Below are positions 1 to 4,808 of a stretch of 7,611 nt of DNA, piece by piece; within the stretch, counting starts at the first letter, position 1, and each line of letters opens with the position of its first letter. Where the stretch lies: contig DUMX01000206.1 in NCBI GenBank assembly GCA_012839665.1, positions 1 through 7,611 of the forward strand. Direction: 5' to 3'. The position numbers and the translations under genes were made by a program. Source of the DNA: Gelria sp. GTDB lineage: Bacteria > Bacillota > Syntrophomonadia > Syntrophomonadales > Syntrophomonadaceae. The notes under the pieces were generated by a model. The model was not told the origin of the DNA, searched no databases, and was given only the letters and a program-made list of their open reading frames with translations.

Positions 1-42
1 AATATTATACTATAAAGGTCAGGGGAGGCGACTGTTATTCTG

Positions 43-74
43 AATAAATCCGGGGACTTTGCCCCGGACTTATT
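43..74. repeat. Palindromic repeat copy 1 (TCCGGGG family)
   Basis: The stem pairs AATAA with TTATT and TCCGGGG with CCCCGGA, with one A-C mismatch between the two blocks and a short ACTTTG loop. It belongs to the palindrome family confined to the first 2.7 kb of the window. Confidence 0.75.
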
Positions 75-138
75 GCTCAGTACTCCCGGCTCGGCTGCGT
101 GAGGCTATAATTACCCTCCCGAGCCGGGAGTACTGAGC

Positions 139-170
139 AATAAGTCCGGGGCAAAGTCCCCGGATTTATT
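139..170. repeat. Palindromic repeat copy 2 (mirror of copy 1)
   Basis: This is the reverse complement of the 43-74 copy, because it lies in the opposite arm of the large inverted repeat. Read on the plus strand it begins AATAAGTCCGGGG, which matches the start of the copies at 1055 and 2107. Confidence 0.75.
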
Positions 171-225
171 CAGAATAACAGTCGCCTCCCCTGACCTTTA
201 TAGTATAATATTTACAGGAAGGCAG

Positions 226-1050
226 GTGGTGAACCTGGAAACCAATATAAGCGGCCATAACACCGATATCATCATGAAAGCTACTGCAGAAATGTTTAAA
301 GATAAAACTCTGGAAATACTCGGGTTGAAAACGGCCAGGATAGTTGACATCATGCCTACGGTACTGCCGGTGGTGGAGGCCCGGGAGAAACGACTGGACT
401 TCGTATTTCTATTAGAAGACGAGACCTTGCTGCATTTGGAATTCCAGACCACAGTACCGAAGGACTTACTAAGGCGGGTGGCCTTTTACGGAGCCAGGAT
501 AGTCGAGCGGCATAACCGGGATGTAAGTACAGCTATAATATACTCAGGAAGCATACAAAATGCCCCCGACCTGCTTACTAAGGGCTCACTCACCTACAAA
601 GTAACCAACGTTTACTTAAAAGACATGGATGGTGATGCCGAATACAATCGGCTGAAGGACAAAATTGACCACGAAGAACCACTAGACGAAGCTGACCTGC
701 AAAAACTAATTTTCCTACCCTTGATGAAAAGCAAACAACCAGAAAAAGACATGGACATACAGGCCGCTGAGCTGGCCAAGGTCAGCAAAAGCAAACACAC
801 CAACTTCGCCATTGGTGCCCTGGTAGCTATAACCGATAAATTTCTACCAGAAGAATATAAGAGAAGAATACTGGAGGTGTTACGCATGACCCAGATTGAA
901 CAGTGGTTCAGAGAAGAGGGCATGAAAGAGGGTAAACTGGAGACAGCTCGAAATGCCTTGTTAAAGGGTGCTGATGTAGAATTTGTTGCAGAGATTATTG
1001 GCCTGCCTCTGGAAACCATCCAGAAGCTGAAAAACGAGATAGTAAGTTAA
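226..1050 (+). CDS. Rpn / PD-(D/E)XK family putative nuclease ('transposase-like'), type A
   Basis: The 274-residue product looks like the Rpn (recombination-promoting nuclease, COG5464-like) group of PD-(D/E)XK enzymes. The fold's usual active-site pattern is visible as Asp58 in LDFVFLL followed by Glu72-Phe-Gln74 in LHLEFQ. The next stretch (RRVAFYGARIVERH, about 84-97) fits the helix that follows the core. Residues about 150-220 are charged and helical. The end (about 238-274) is a tail that also closes the next gene. By family knowledge it would cut DNA in the cytoplasm, with roles proposed in recombination or phage defence; its substrate is unknown. GTG 226 and GTG 229 are both possible starts; SD AGGAAGG (216-222) favours 229 slightly. 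A second SD and in-frame ATG occur inside at 873-888. Family assignment is fairly sure; function is inferred. Confidence 0.85.
   Translation: MVNLETNISGHNTDIIMKATAEMFKDKTLEILGLKTARIVDIMPTVLPVVEAREKRLDFVFLLEDETLLHLEFQTTVPKDLLRRVAFYGARIVERHNRDVSTAIIYSGSIQNAPDLLTKGSLTYKVTNVYLKDMDGDAEYNRLKDKIDHEEPLDEADLQKLIFLPLMKSKQPEKDMDIQAAELAKVSKSKHTNFAIGALVAITDKFLPEEYKRRILEVLRMTQIEQWFREEGMKEGKLETARNALLKGADVEFVAEIIGLPLETIQKLKNEIVS
873..1050 (+). other. Candidate intragenic start giving a 54-residue C-terminal protein
   Basis: GGAGGTG at 873-879 is a near-ideal SD, followed by 6 nt and an ATG at 886 that is in frame with the surrounding nuclease gene. Translation from it would give 54 residues (MTQIEQWFREEGMKEG...) that contain the whole tail shared with the second nuclease and none of the catalytic residues. 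Intragenic C-terminal products that inhibit the full-length nuclease are known for E. coli Rpn proteins (RpnL/RpnS). Whether this site is used is inference; the same bases also encode ILEVLRM of the long protein. Confidence 0.4.
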
Positions 1051-1082
1051 ACAGTAAGTCCGGGGACAGCCCCGGACTTATT
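940..1082 (+). repeat. Direct repeat: tail-plus-palindrome module, copy 1
   Basis: The last 111 coding bases of the first nuclease gene, its TAA and the following palindrome align without gaps to 1992-2134. I count 13 differences in the 111 coding bases (about 88% identity). The 13 bases just after the TAA (ACAGTAAGTCCGG) are identical. The nuclease domains upstream of the module are not alignable at this level, so the module behaves as a separate cassette. Confidence 0.85.
1055..1080. repeat. Palindromic repeat copy 3, perfect 11-bp stem
   Basis: TAAGTCCGGGG (1055-1065) pairs perfectly with CCCCGGACTTA (1070-1080) around an ACAG loop. It starts 4 nt after the stop codon of the first nuclease gene. 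It could slow or stop transcription, but no T run follows, so I do not call it an intrinsic terminator. Confidence 0.85.
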
Positions 1083-1217
1083 CGCGAAACACATAAACGG
1101 TAACTTTTGAATTGTCACATTAATCCTGCCGTAATTCTCAAATTAAAACTACCTATATTAATCCCCCCATTCCGAATGCGGTATGATAAAATGAACCCAA
1201 AAGAGGTGGTGACTGGT

Positions 1218-2102
1218 TTGCCCGAGATGCTGGATCCCAAAGTCGATGTAGTATTTAAACAGGTCTTCGGTGCTGAAGAAAACAAACACATACTGATAAG
1301 CTTACTAAATGCTGTATTAGGTTGGATTGGAGAACGAAAGATTGTAGCAGTACAAATATTAAATCCTTACCTGGAACAAGAGTATATAGACGACAGCTAC
1401 GGTATACTTGATATAAAGGTACAATTGGGCAGTGGAGAACTGGTGGACATAGAAATGCAGATTGGAGACCGGGCCAACATGGAAAGGCGCAGCACCTTCT
1501 ACATCTGCCGTATATTCGGAGACCAGAAAATCACCCGGGGAAGATATCAGGACCTCAACCGAGCCATAGGCATAAACATACTGGATTTTGTCCGCGTCAA
1601 AGATAGTCAAAACTATCATACCAGATTCAGACTACGGGAATGCGATGAGAATTTTGATTTAACCGATGCCATAGAGATACATTTCATAGAATTACCCAAA
1701 CTTAATGCCGAATTGGCAGATTACGAAAACCCACTGGACCGGTGGGTAATGTTTCTGAAAGGATGGGATAACATGGAACTGCTGGAAAGATTGTCAGAAG
1801 AAGATCCAGCCATAGCAGAGGCCAGGAAAGCATTAGAAAAAATGGCATCTGATCCCCGTGCCAAAGAAATCTATGAACAAAGGCTAAAAGCCATCATGGA
1901 CAGGAATTCCGATCTTTACGAAGCCGAGCTGAAAGGCAAGCGGGAAGGGAAACGGGAAGGGAAACGGGAAGGCAAGCGAGAAGGGAAGCGGGAGACAGCC
2001 CGTAATGCCTTATTAGAAGGAGCAGACGTAGAATTTGTTGCGAAGATTACTGGCCTGCCTCTGGAAACTATCCAGAAGCTGAAAAACGAGATAGTTAGTT
2101 AA
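1218..2102 (+). CDS. Rpn / PDDEXK_2-type family putative nuclease, type B
   Basis: The opening MLDPKVDVVFKQVFG is the typical N-terminus of Rpn-family 'transposase' proteins. The nuclease core shows Asp65 in GILDIKV and Glu79-Met-Gln81 in VDIEMQ (numbering from TTG 1218), followed by family-like STFYICRIF and YQDLNRAIGINILDF. Residues about 240-259 are five GKRE repeats, and the tail matches that of the preceding nuclease. Length is 294 residues from TTG 1218, which I prefer because AGAGGTGGTGA (1202-1212) is placed as its SD; ATG 1227 is the alternative and best fits the family's usual start. The open frame reaches back to 1107, but that stretch does not look like protein. Expected activity is metal-dependent DNA cleavage in the cytoplasm; the biological role is unknown. 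It is separated from the first nuclease gene by 167 bases that hold only the palindrome. Confidence 0.88.
   Translation: MPEMLDPKVDVVFKQVFGAEENKHILISLLNAVLGWIGERKIVAVQILNPYLEQEYIDDSYGILDIKVQLGSGELVDIEMQIGDRANMERRSTFYICRIFGDQKITRGRYQDLNRAIGINILDFVRVKDSQNYHTRFRLRECDENFDLTDAIEIHFIELPKLNAELADYENPLDRWVMFLKGWDNMELLERLSEEDPAIAEARKALEKMASDPRAKEIYEQRLKAIMDRNSDLYEAELKGKREGKREGKREGKREGKRETARNALLEGADVEFVAKITGLPLETIQKLKNEIVS
1935..1994 (+). repeat. Five tandem 12-bp repeats encoding GKRE
   Basis: Five in-frame 12-base units at 1935, 1947, 1959, 1971 and 1983 each encode Gly-Lys-Arg-Glu, with only synonymous changes between units. They form a highly charged linker between the nuclease domain and the shared tail. 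The first nuclease has a shorter, degenerate version (GMKEGKLE) at the same place. A 12-base unit allows length change without frameshift. Confidence 0.95.
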
Positions 2103-2134
2103 ACAGTAAGTCCGGGGATAGACCCGGACCTAAC
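1992..2134 (+). repeat. Direct repeat: tail-plus-palindrome module, copy 2
   Basis: This is the partner of the module at 940-1082 and carries the end of the second nuclease gene, its TAA at 2100-2102 and the following palindrome. Conservation includes non-coding bases after the stop codon, which argues for recent duplication or gene conversion rather than protein-level constraint alone. Confidence 0.85.
2107..2132. repeat. Palindromic repeat copy 4, partly decayed
   Basis: GTCCGGG (2110-2116) pairs with CCCGGAC (2123-2129). The outer part has an A-C mismatch and the loop (GATAGA) is longer than in the 1055 copy. It begins 4 nt after the stop codon of the second nuclease gene, the same place as the copy at 1055. 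Confidence 0.7.
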
Positions 2135-2139
2135 AAGCA

Positions 2140-2427
2140 TTGTTGGCAAATTTACGGGTCATCGCCAGGTCTATAAAAAAGGATATTCAGGATTTTTTTC
2201 AGCAAATGGATCAAATCATTTTGCAATAAAGCTGGCAAACTTCTATTTGTTTGATAGGTGATCCAGTAAGTCTGGGGAAGTTTACCAGGTCGGAGTTACT
2301 GGAGATTGCTGGCCTGTTGAATCTAAGTGTTTTGCGCATGGCTACTAAAAACAACATGATTCTTATGATTGTAAATCATTTCAGCTACATTAAACTTCAT
2401 CAGCAAATGAGCCAGCGCCGCCGTTAA
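2140..2427 (+). pseudogene. Degenerate coding region with SAP/Rho-N-like fragment
   Basis: This lies in the 336-base stretch between the second nuclease gene and the next open frame. One frame reads LLANLRVIARSIKKDI... to a TAA at 2227-2229 and then reopens at 2230-2427. The reopened part contains FTRSELLEIAGLLNL followed by RMATKNNMI, which resembles the helix-extended-helix pattern of SAP or Rho N-terminal nucleic-acid-binding domains. No start codon with an SD is visible, and the in-frame stop and the embedded palindrome relic at 2263-2302 suggest a broken gene. The domain match is by eye only; it could also be chance coding potential in eroded DNA. Confidence 0.3.
2263..2302. repeat. Palindromic repeat copy 5, diverged
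   Basis: CCAGTAA (2263-2269) pairs exactly with TTACTGG (2296-2302). The interior (GTCTGGGG on the left, AGGTCGGAG on the right) recalls the other copies but is imperfectly paired. The left half CAGTAAGTCTGGGGA differs from the consensus CAGTAAGTCCGGGGA by one base. Confidence 0.5.
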
Positions 2428-2438
2428 TTAAGGGCAGG

Positions 2439-2630
2439 TTGAATAAGATGGCCAGAAGTGCTATACAGAGCGAGGCAGTGGGGAAAAGACTGGCAGAGTT
2501 TTTAACGGAAGAAGAGAAGAAACCGCTGACTGAAGCGGAAAGTATAATGAAGTCAGGTCTACAAATCGGCACTTTCTTCTACTCTATCAAGAAGCAACTG
2601 GACCGCATCGAGTACCGCCTGTTAGATTAG
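2439..2630 (+). CDS. Small hypothetical protein (60-63 residues)
   Basis: I do not recognise this protein. The frame is open from a TTG at 2439 (63 residues) or an ATG at 2448 (60 residues); AAGGGCAGG at 2430-2438 is a weak SD for the latter. The product is charged and probably helical, with TEEEKKPLTEAE in the middle and SIKKQLDRIEYRLLD at the end. It begins 11 bases after the SAP-like fragment in another frame, and its stop codon touches a hairpin, as at the end of a transcription unit. It may be a genuine small gene or the end of a larger gene broken by frameshift. Confidence 0.45.
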   Translation: MNKMARSAIQSEAVGKRLAEFLTEEEKKPLTEAESIMKSGLQIGTFFYSIKKQLDRIEYRLLD

Positions 2631-2662
2631 AAATAACTCCGGGGCTTGCCTCGGAGTTATTT
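2631..2662 (+). terminator. Hairpin, possible intrinsic terminator
   Basis: AAATAACTCCGGGG (2631-2644) pairs with CCTCGGAGTTATTT (2649-2662) through 14 positions including one G-U pair, around a CTTG loop. It starts right after the TAG of the small ORF. The right arm ends in TTATTT, which could act as a weak U tract, and the A-rich left arm could allow bidirectional use. The core resembles the CCGGGG palindromes of this block. Confidence 0.5.
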
Positions 2663-2666
2663 CATT

Positions 2667-2680
2667 GTCCCCGGACTTAT
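2667..2680. repeat. Half copy of the palindromic repeat (right border)
   Basis: GTCCCCGGACTTAT matches the right half of the palindromes at 1070-1080 and 62-74, without its left half. It is the last trace of the family and marks the apparent right edge of the accessory block, 75 bases before the dacF start. Confidence 0.6.
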
Positions 2681-2691
2681 GAAATCTGCTG

Positions 2692-2743
2692 GCATAATCG
2701 TTGTTGTACATAAATATAATTTAATAATGATTATTCAAGGGGG
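2692..2743 (+). promoter_or_regulatory. dacF promoter candidate and SD
   Basis: TATAAT at 2715-2720 is a consensus -10 element in an A+T-rich stretch. Seventeen bases upstream lies GCATAA (2692-2697), a poor sigma-A -35, but GCATA resembles the -35 of sigma-F/sigma-G promoters, which drive dacF in Bacillus subtilis. No GG-type sigma-F -10 box is visible, so the class is uncertain. AAGGGGG (2737-2743) is the SD, 11 bases before the chosen ATG. Confidence 0.3.
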
Positions 2744-2754
2744 TGTATATCTTT

Positions 2755-3900
2755 ATGCCTTGGAAAAGGAAAATTGGCCTGATAGTTACTCTTGTTTTTT
2801 TGATAAGTTTATTTACTCCTGCCCTGCTTTATGCTGATACAGTAGATGTTAAAGCCGAGGCTTATGTACTTATGGATGCTGATTCGGGCAAGGTTTTGCT
2901 GGCTGCCAACGAAAATAAAAGGCTGGCTCCGGCCAGTATGACCAAGTTAATGACCTTGATTCTGGCAGTTGAAGATTTGCAGAGTGGCAAAGTAGGATTA
3001 AAAGACAAAGTAGTTACCAGTGAAGAGGCCTGGAAAATGGGAGGGTCCCAGATTTATCTGGAACCGGGCGAGGAAATGACCTATGAGGATATGCTAATAG
3101 CAATTGCAGTAGGTTCAGCTAATGATGCCTGTGTTGCTGTTGCTGAACACCTGGAAGGTACGCATAAGAACTTCGTAGCTCGTATGAATCGGGAAGCTAA
3201 AATGTTGGGGTTAAAGAATACCCATTTTGTCAATTCTTATGGATTGTCTGCTCCCAAACATTATACCAGTGCTTATGATATGGCAGTTATGGCCCGGCAG
3301 GCCTTGAACTATCCTAAAATTTTGGAGTATACCTCGATTAAAGAATATGACCTGCGTCAGGGTGAGTTTAAATTATATAATACTAATAAGTTATTATGGT
3401 GGTATCAAGGTACAGATGGCTTTAAAACTGGTTGGACTGATGAAGCCAAGTATTGTCTGACCGCCAGTGCCAAAAGAGATGGTTTGCGTTTAATCGGGGT
3501 GGTAATGGCTTCTCCCGAGAAACACGGTAATTTTAGGGACACTATGAAGCTATTTAACTACGGGTTTGCTCGTTATGCCTACAAAAATATTACTCCCCGG
3601 GGAACTGTTTGTGGGGTAGTCAAAATAGGAAAGGGAACACAGGATAATGTCGAAGTTATAACTGAAGACGATGTTGGCGCTATTGTTAAGAAAGGCGATG
3701 AGAAAAAGATTAAAGCGGAGTTGGCTCTGTCTGACTATATAGATGCACCGGTAAAGAAGGGTCAAAAACTGGGGGAATACCTGGTATATAACGATGGGGA
3801 ATTGTATAAAAAAGTTAACCTGTTAGCTGCTCAGGACGTACCTCGGGCCGGCTTATTTAAACAAATAATGAAAATGCTTGGCGAAATCTATCTATTATAA
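2755..3900 (+). CDS. dacF: D-alanyl-D-alanine carboxypeptidase DacF
   Basis: A 381-residue, low-molecular-weight penicillin-binding protein that trims the terminal D-Ala from peptidoglycan stem peptides outside the membrane. The N-terminus is a signal peptide: MPWKRK, a hydrophobic core and a likely cleavage after LLYA (Ala27). All three active-site motifs are present: Ser61-Met-Thr-Lys64 (nucleophile motif), Ser121-Ala-Asn123 and Lys224-Thr-Gly226. The remaining C-terminal part fits the PBP5 C-terminal domain, and an amphipathic end (GLFKQIMKMLGEIYLL) could hold it at the membrane. ATG 2755 is chosen over GTG 2743, which overlaps the SD. The position directly before spoIIAA is the known DacF arrangement in spore formers, where the enzyme helps set spore cortex cross-linking. 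There is no terminator before spoIIAA, so read-through is likely. Confidence 0.95.
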   Translation: MPWKRKIGLIVTLVFLISLFTPALLYADTVDVKAEAYVLMDADSGKVLLAANENKRLAPASMTKLMTLILAVEDLQSGKVGLKDKVVTSEEAWKMGGSQIYLEPGEEMTYEDMLIAIAVGSANDACVAVAEHLEGTHKNFVARMNREAKMLGLKNTHFVNSYGLSAPKHYTSAYDMAVMARQALNYPKILEYTSIKEYDLRQGEFKLYNTNKLLWWYQGTDGFKTGWTDEAKYCLTASAKRDGLRLIGVVMASPEKHGNFRDTMKLFNYGFARYAYKNITPRGTVCGVVKIGKGTQDNVEVITEDDVGAIVKKGDEKKIKAELALSDYIDAPVKKGQKLGEYLVYNDGELYKKVNLLAAQDVPRAGLFKQIMKMLGEIYLL

Positions 3901-3915
3901 ATGGAATTTTGTGGA

Positions 3916-3940
3916 AGGAGATATTCCCTTCTTGTAGAAA
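3916..3940 (+). promoter_or_regulatory. Candidate sigma-H-type promoter for spoIIA
   Basis: AGGAGAT (3916-3922), a 13-base spacer and AGAAA (3936-3940) resemble the sigma-H pattern AGGAWWT / RGAAT with one or two deviations. In B. subtilis the spoIIA operon starts from a sigma-H promoter between dacF and spoIIAA, which is exactly this position. A start near 3947 would leave a short leader with the SD at 3962-3970. A TATACT at 3942-3947 has no matching sigma-A -35. Confidence 0.45.
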
Positions 3941-3969
3941 CTATACTGTGTTATACCAGGCAAGAAGGG
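3926..3969 (+). promoter_or_regulatory. Inverted repeat that can occlude the spoIIAA SD
   Basis: CCCTTCTTG (3926-3934) is the exact reverse complement of CAAGAAGGG (3961-3969), with possible G-U pairs at both ends and a 26-nt loop. The right arm is the SD of spoIIAA. The left arm lies inside the candidate promoter, so only mRNA coming from upstream (dacF) would contain it. Confidence 0.55.
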
Positions 3970-3978
3970 GATGAGAAA

Positions 3979-4311
3979 ATGGAGGTAGAGTATAAAACGA
4001 TTCGGAATACATTGGTAGTACGGATTAAAGGTGAGTTGGACATGCTTGTTGCTGATAAAATGAGGCAGGAGATAGACCGGCGCCTGGAGGAGAATAGCAT
4101 TAAAAACCTTATTTTTAATCTGGAAAAGGTAACTTTTATAGATAGTTCCGGATTAGGGGTAATTATAGGCAGGTATAAGAAGGTATCTGCTGTAAACGGG
4201 CGTATGTTTATTGTAGGGGCCAAAAATCCGGTAGAAAAGATTCTGCATTTCTCCGGGGTTAACCGACTGGTTCCTATGTATAGCAGTGAACAGGATATAA
4301 TAAACCTGTAA
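3979..4311 (+). CDS. spoIIAA: Anti-sigma F factor antagonist SpoIIAA
   Basis: A 110-residue STAS-domain protein. Its dephosphorylated form displaces SigF from SpoIIAB; SpoIIAB inactivates it by phosphorylation and the SpoIIE phosphatase reverses this. The hallmark loop FIDSSGLGVIIGRYK is present; Ser56 corresponds to the phosphorylated Ser58 of B. subtilis by alignment of the DSSGLG motif. GELD near residues 18-21 is the conserved first part of the domain. The start is ATG 3979, with SD AAGAAGGGG (3962-3970) 8 bases upstream; the frame stays open to 3901 but those 26 codons carry no family similarity and overlap the candidate promoter. Length matches the family. It is the first gene of the spoIIA trio and ends 37 bases before the spoIIAB start. 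Confidence 0.96.
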   Translation: MEVEYKTIRNTLVVRIKGELDMLVADKMRQEIDRRLEENSIKNLIFNLEKVTFIDSSGLGVIIGRYKKVSAVNGRMFIVGAKNPVEKILHFSGVNRLVPMYSSEQDIINL

Positions 4312-4313
4312 AA

Positions 4314-4351
4314 GGGAGGTGGAGACCAGCCTTAGGGTTGGCACGTTAATG
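4314..4351 (+). promoter_or_regulatory. SD - stem-loop - ATG arrangement at spoIIAB
   Basis: GGGAGGTG (4314-4321) is the strongest SD nearby but ends 27 bases before the ATG at 4349, far beyond normal spacing. Between them CCAGCC (4326-4331) pairs with GGTTGG (4336-4341), one G-U pair included, around a TTAG loop. Folding removes 16 bases and leaves about 11 between SD and ATG. The only nearer in-frame start is GTG 4319, which overlaps the SD itself. A weak SD (AGGGTTGG, 4334-4341) lies within the stem region. Confidence 0.5.
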
Positions 4352-4795
4352 AGTATTATAAATTATGTACATTTTGAATTTCCCAGTTTACCGGAGAATG
4401 TTTCTTTTGCCCGTTCTTGTGTGGGGGCCTTCGTTTCCCAGTTAAATTGCACCCTGGATGATATCGAAGAAATCAAGCTGGTAGTATCTGAAGCCGTATC
4501 TAATTGCATCATTCATGGTTACGGGAACCGTAATGATGGTAAAATCGAAATCATGGCCAGCCTTCGGGATGACCGTTCTCTGGAACTAACGATAAAGGAT
4601 TATGGCAAAGGTATTGAAAATCTGGAACAGGCATTACAGCCCAGCTATTCCAGTGACCCTAATCGGATGGGACTGGGCTTTACCTTTATGAAATCTTTTA
4701 TGGACGAAATGGAGATTAGCAGTCAGCCCCGGGAGGGGACTAGCGTCCTATTGAAGCGCCATTTTCTAAATCGGGAACGGCAAGCTTATGCTTAA
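4349..4795 (+). CDS. spoIIAB: Anti-sigma F factor / serine kinase SpoIIAB
   Basis: A 148-residue GHKL-fold kinase that holds SigF inactive and phosphorylates SpoIIAA with ATP. The nucleotide-binding motifs are in order: N box EAVSNCIIHGY (about residues 46-56), G1 box DYGKGI (about 84-89) and G2 box MGLGFTFM (about 107-114). ATG 4349 is chosen because MSIINYVHFEFPSLPENVSFAR aligns from its first residues with the B. subtilis protein (MKNEMHLEFSALSQNESFAR); the ten further codons back to GTG 4319 have no counterpart. The gene overlaps the longest sigF reading frame by 8 bases. The balance of SpoIIAB to SigF and SpoIIAA decides when the forespore programme begins, so its unusual initiation region is of interest. 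Confidence 0.96.
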   Translation: MSIINYVHFEFPSLPENVSFARSCVGAFVSQLNCTLDDIEEIKLVVSEAVSNCIIHGYGNRNDGKIEIMASLRDDRSLELTIKDYGKGIENLEQALQPSYSSDPNRMGLGFTFMKSFMDEMEISSQPREGTSVLLKRHFLNRERQAYA

Positions 4796-4808
4796 AAGGG
4801 GGATGGCT

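Larger units (their letters stand above)
1..212. repeat. Perfect 94-bp inverted repeat with 24-nt loop
   Basis: Bases 1-94 are the exact reverse complement of 119-212; I checked every position and found no mismatch. The loop is 95-118. Pairing is still perfect at base 1, so the left arm may continue beyond the window. Each arm contains a smaller palindrome (43-74 and 139-170). The right arm stops 3 nt before the SD (AGGAAGG, 216-222) of the first gene. It could be a real cruciform or giant RNA hairpin, a fold-back mobile remnant, or a fold-back chimera at a contig end; perfect identity and position at the edge keep the artefact option open. No gene is visible in 1-225. Confidence 0.95.

Noticed and set aside
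204..209. TATAAT as a promoter -10 for the first nuclease gene.
   Set aside because: No -35 box at suitable spacing, and the start point would fall within the SD. It is simply the end of the inverted repeat arm.
612..1019. Long minus-strand open frame opposite the first nuclease gene.
   Set aside because: It lies fully inside a plus-strand gene with clear family motifs, has no recognisable domain, and the same holds for the other minus-strand frames in the window (for example 3951-4223, 5989-6399 and 6969-7298).
1112..1187. Promoter before the second nuclease gene (TTGTCA at 1112-1117 or TATGAT at 1182-1187).
   Set aside because: Neither element has a partner box at acceptable spacing; support is too weak to list as a feature.
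1107..1217. Upstream extension of the second nuclease gene to TTG 1107.
   Set aside because: The added 37 residues do not resemble the family N-terminus, and the best SD (1202-1212) points to TTG 1218.
1..2680. CRISPR array made of the palindromic repeats.
   Set aside because: Spacing is irregular (hundreds of bases), copies are inverted and diverged, and no cas genes are present.
2646..2837. Plus-strand open frame across the dacF leader.
   Set aside because: It overlaps the dacF signal peptide in another frame and contains the hairpin and palindrome relic; no SD and no domain.
3592..3603. CTCCCCGGGGAA palindrome inside dacF as another member of the repeat family.
   Set aside because: It lacks the AAGTCC/GGACTT flanks and the loop of the family and lies in conserved coding sequence.
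3901..3978. Upstream extension of spoIIAA to ATG 3901.
   Set aside because: The 26 extra residues have no SpoIIAA similarity, overlap the candidate promoter, and ATG 3901 directly follows the dacF stop without a placed SD.
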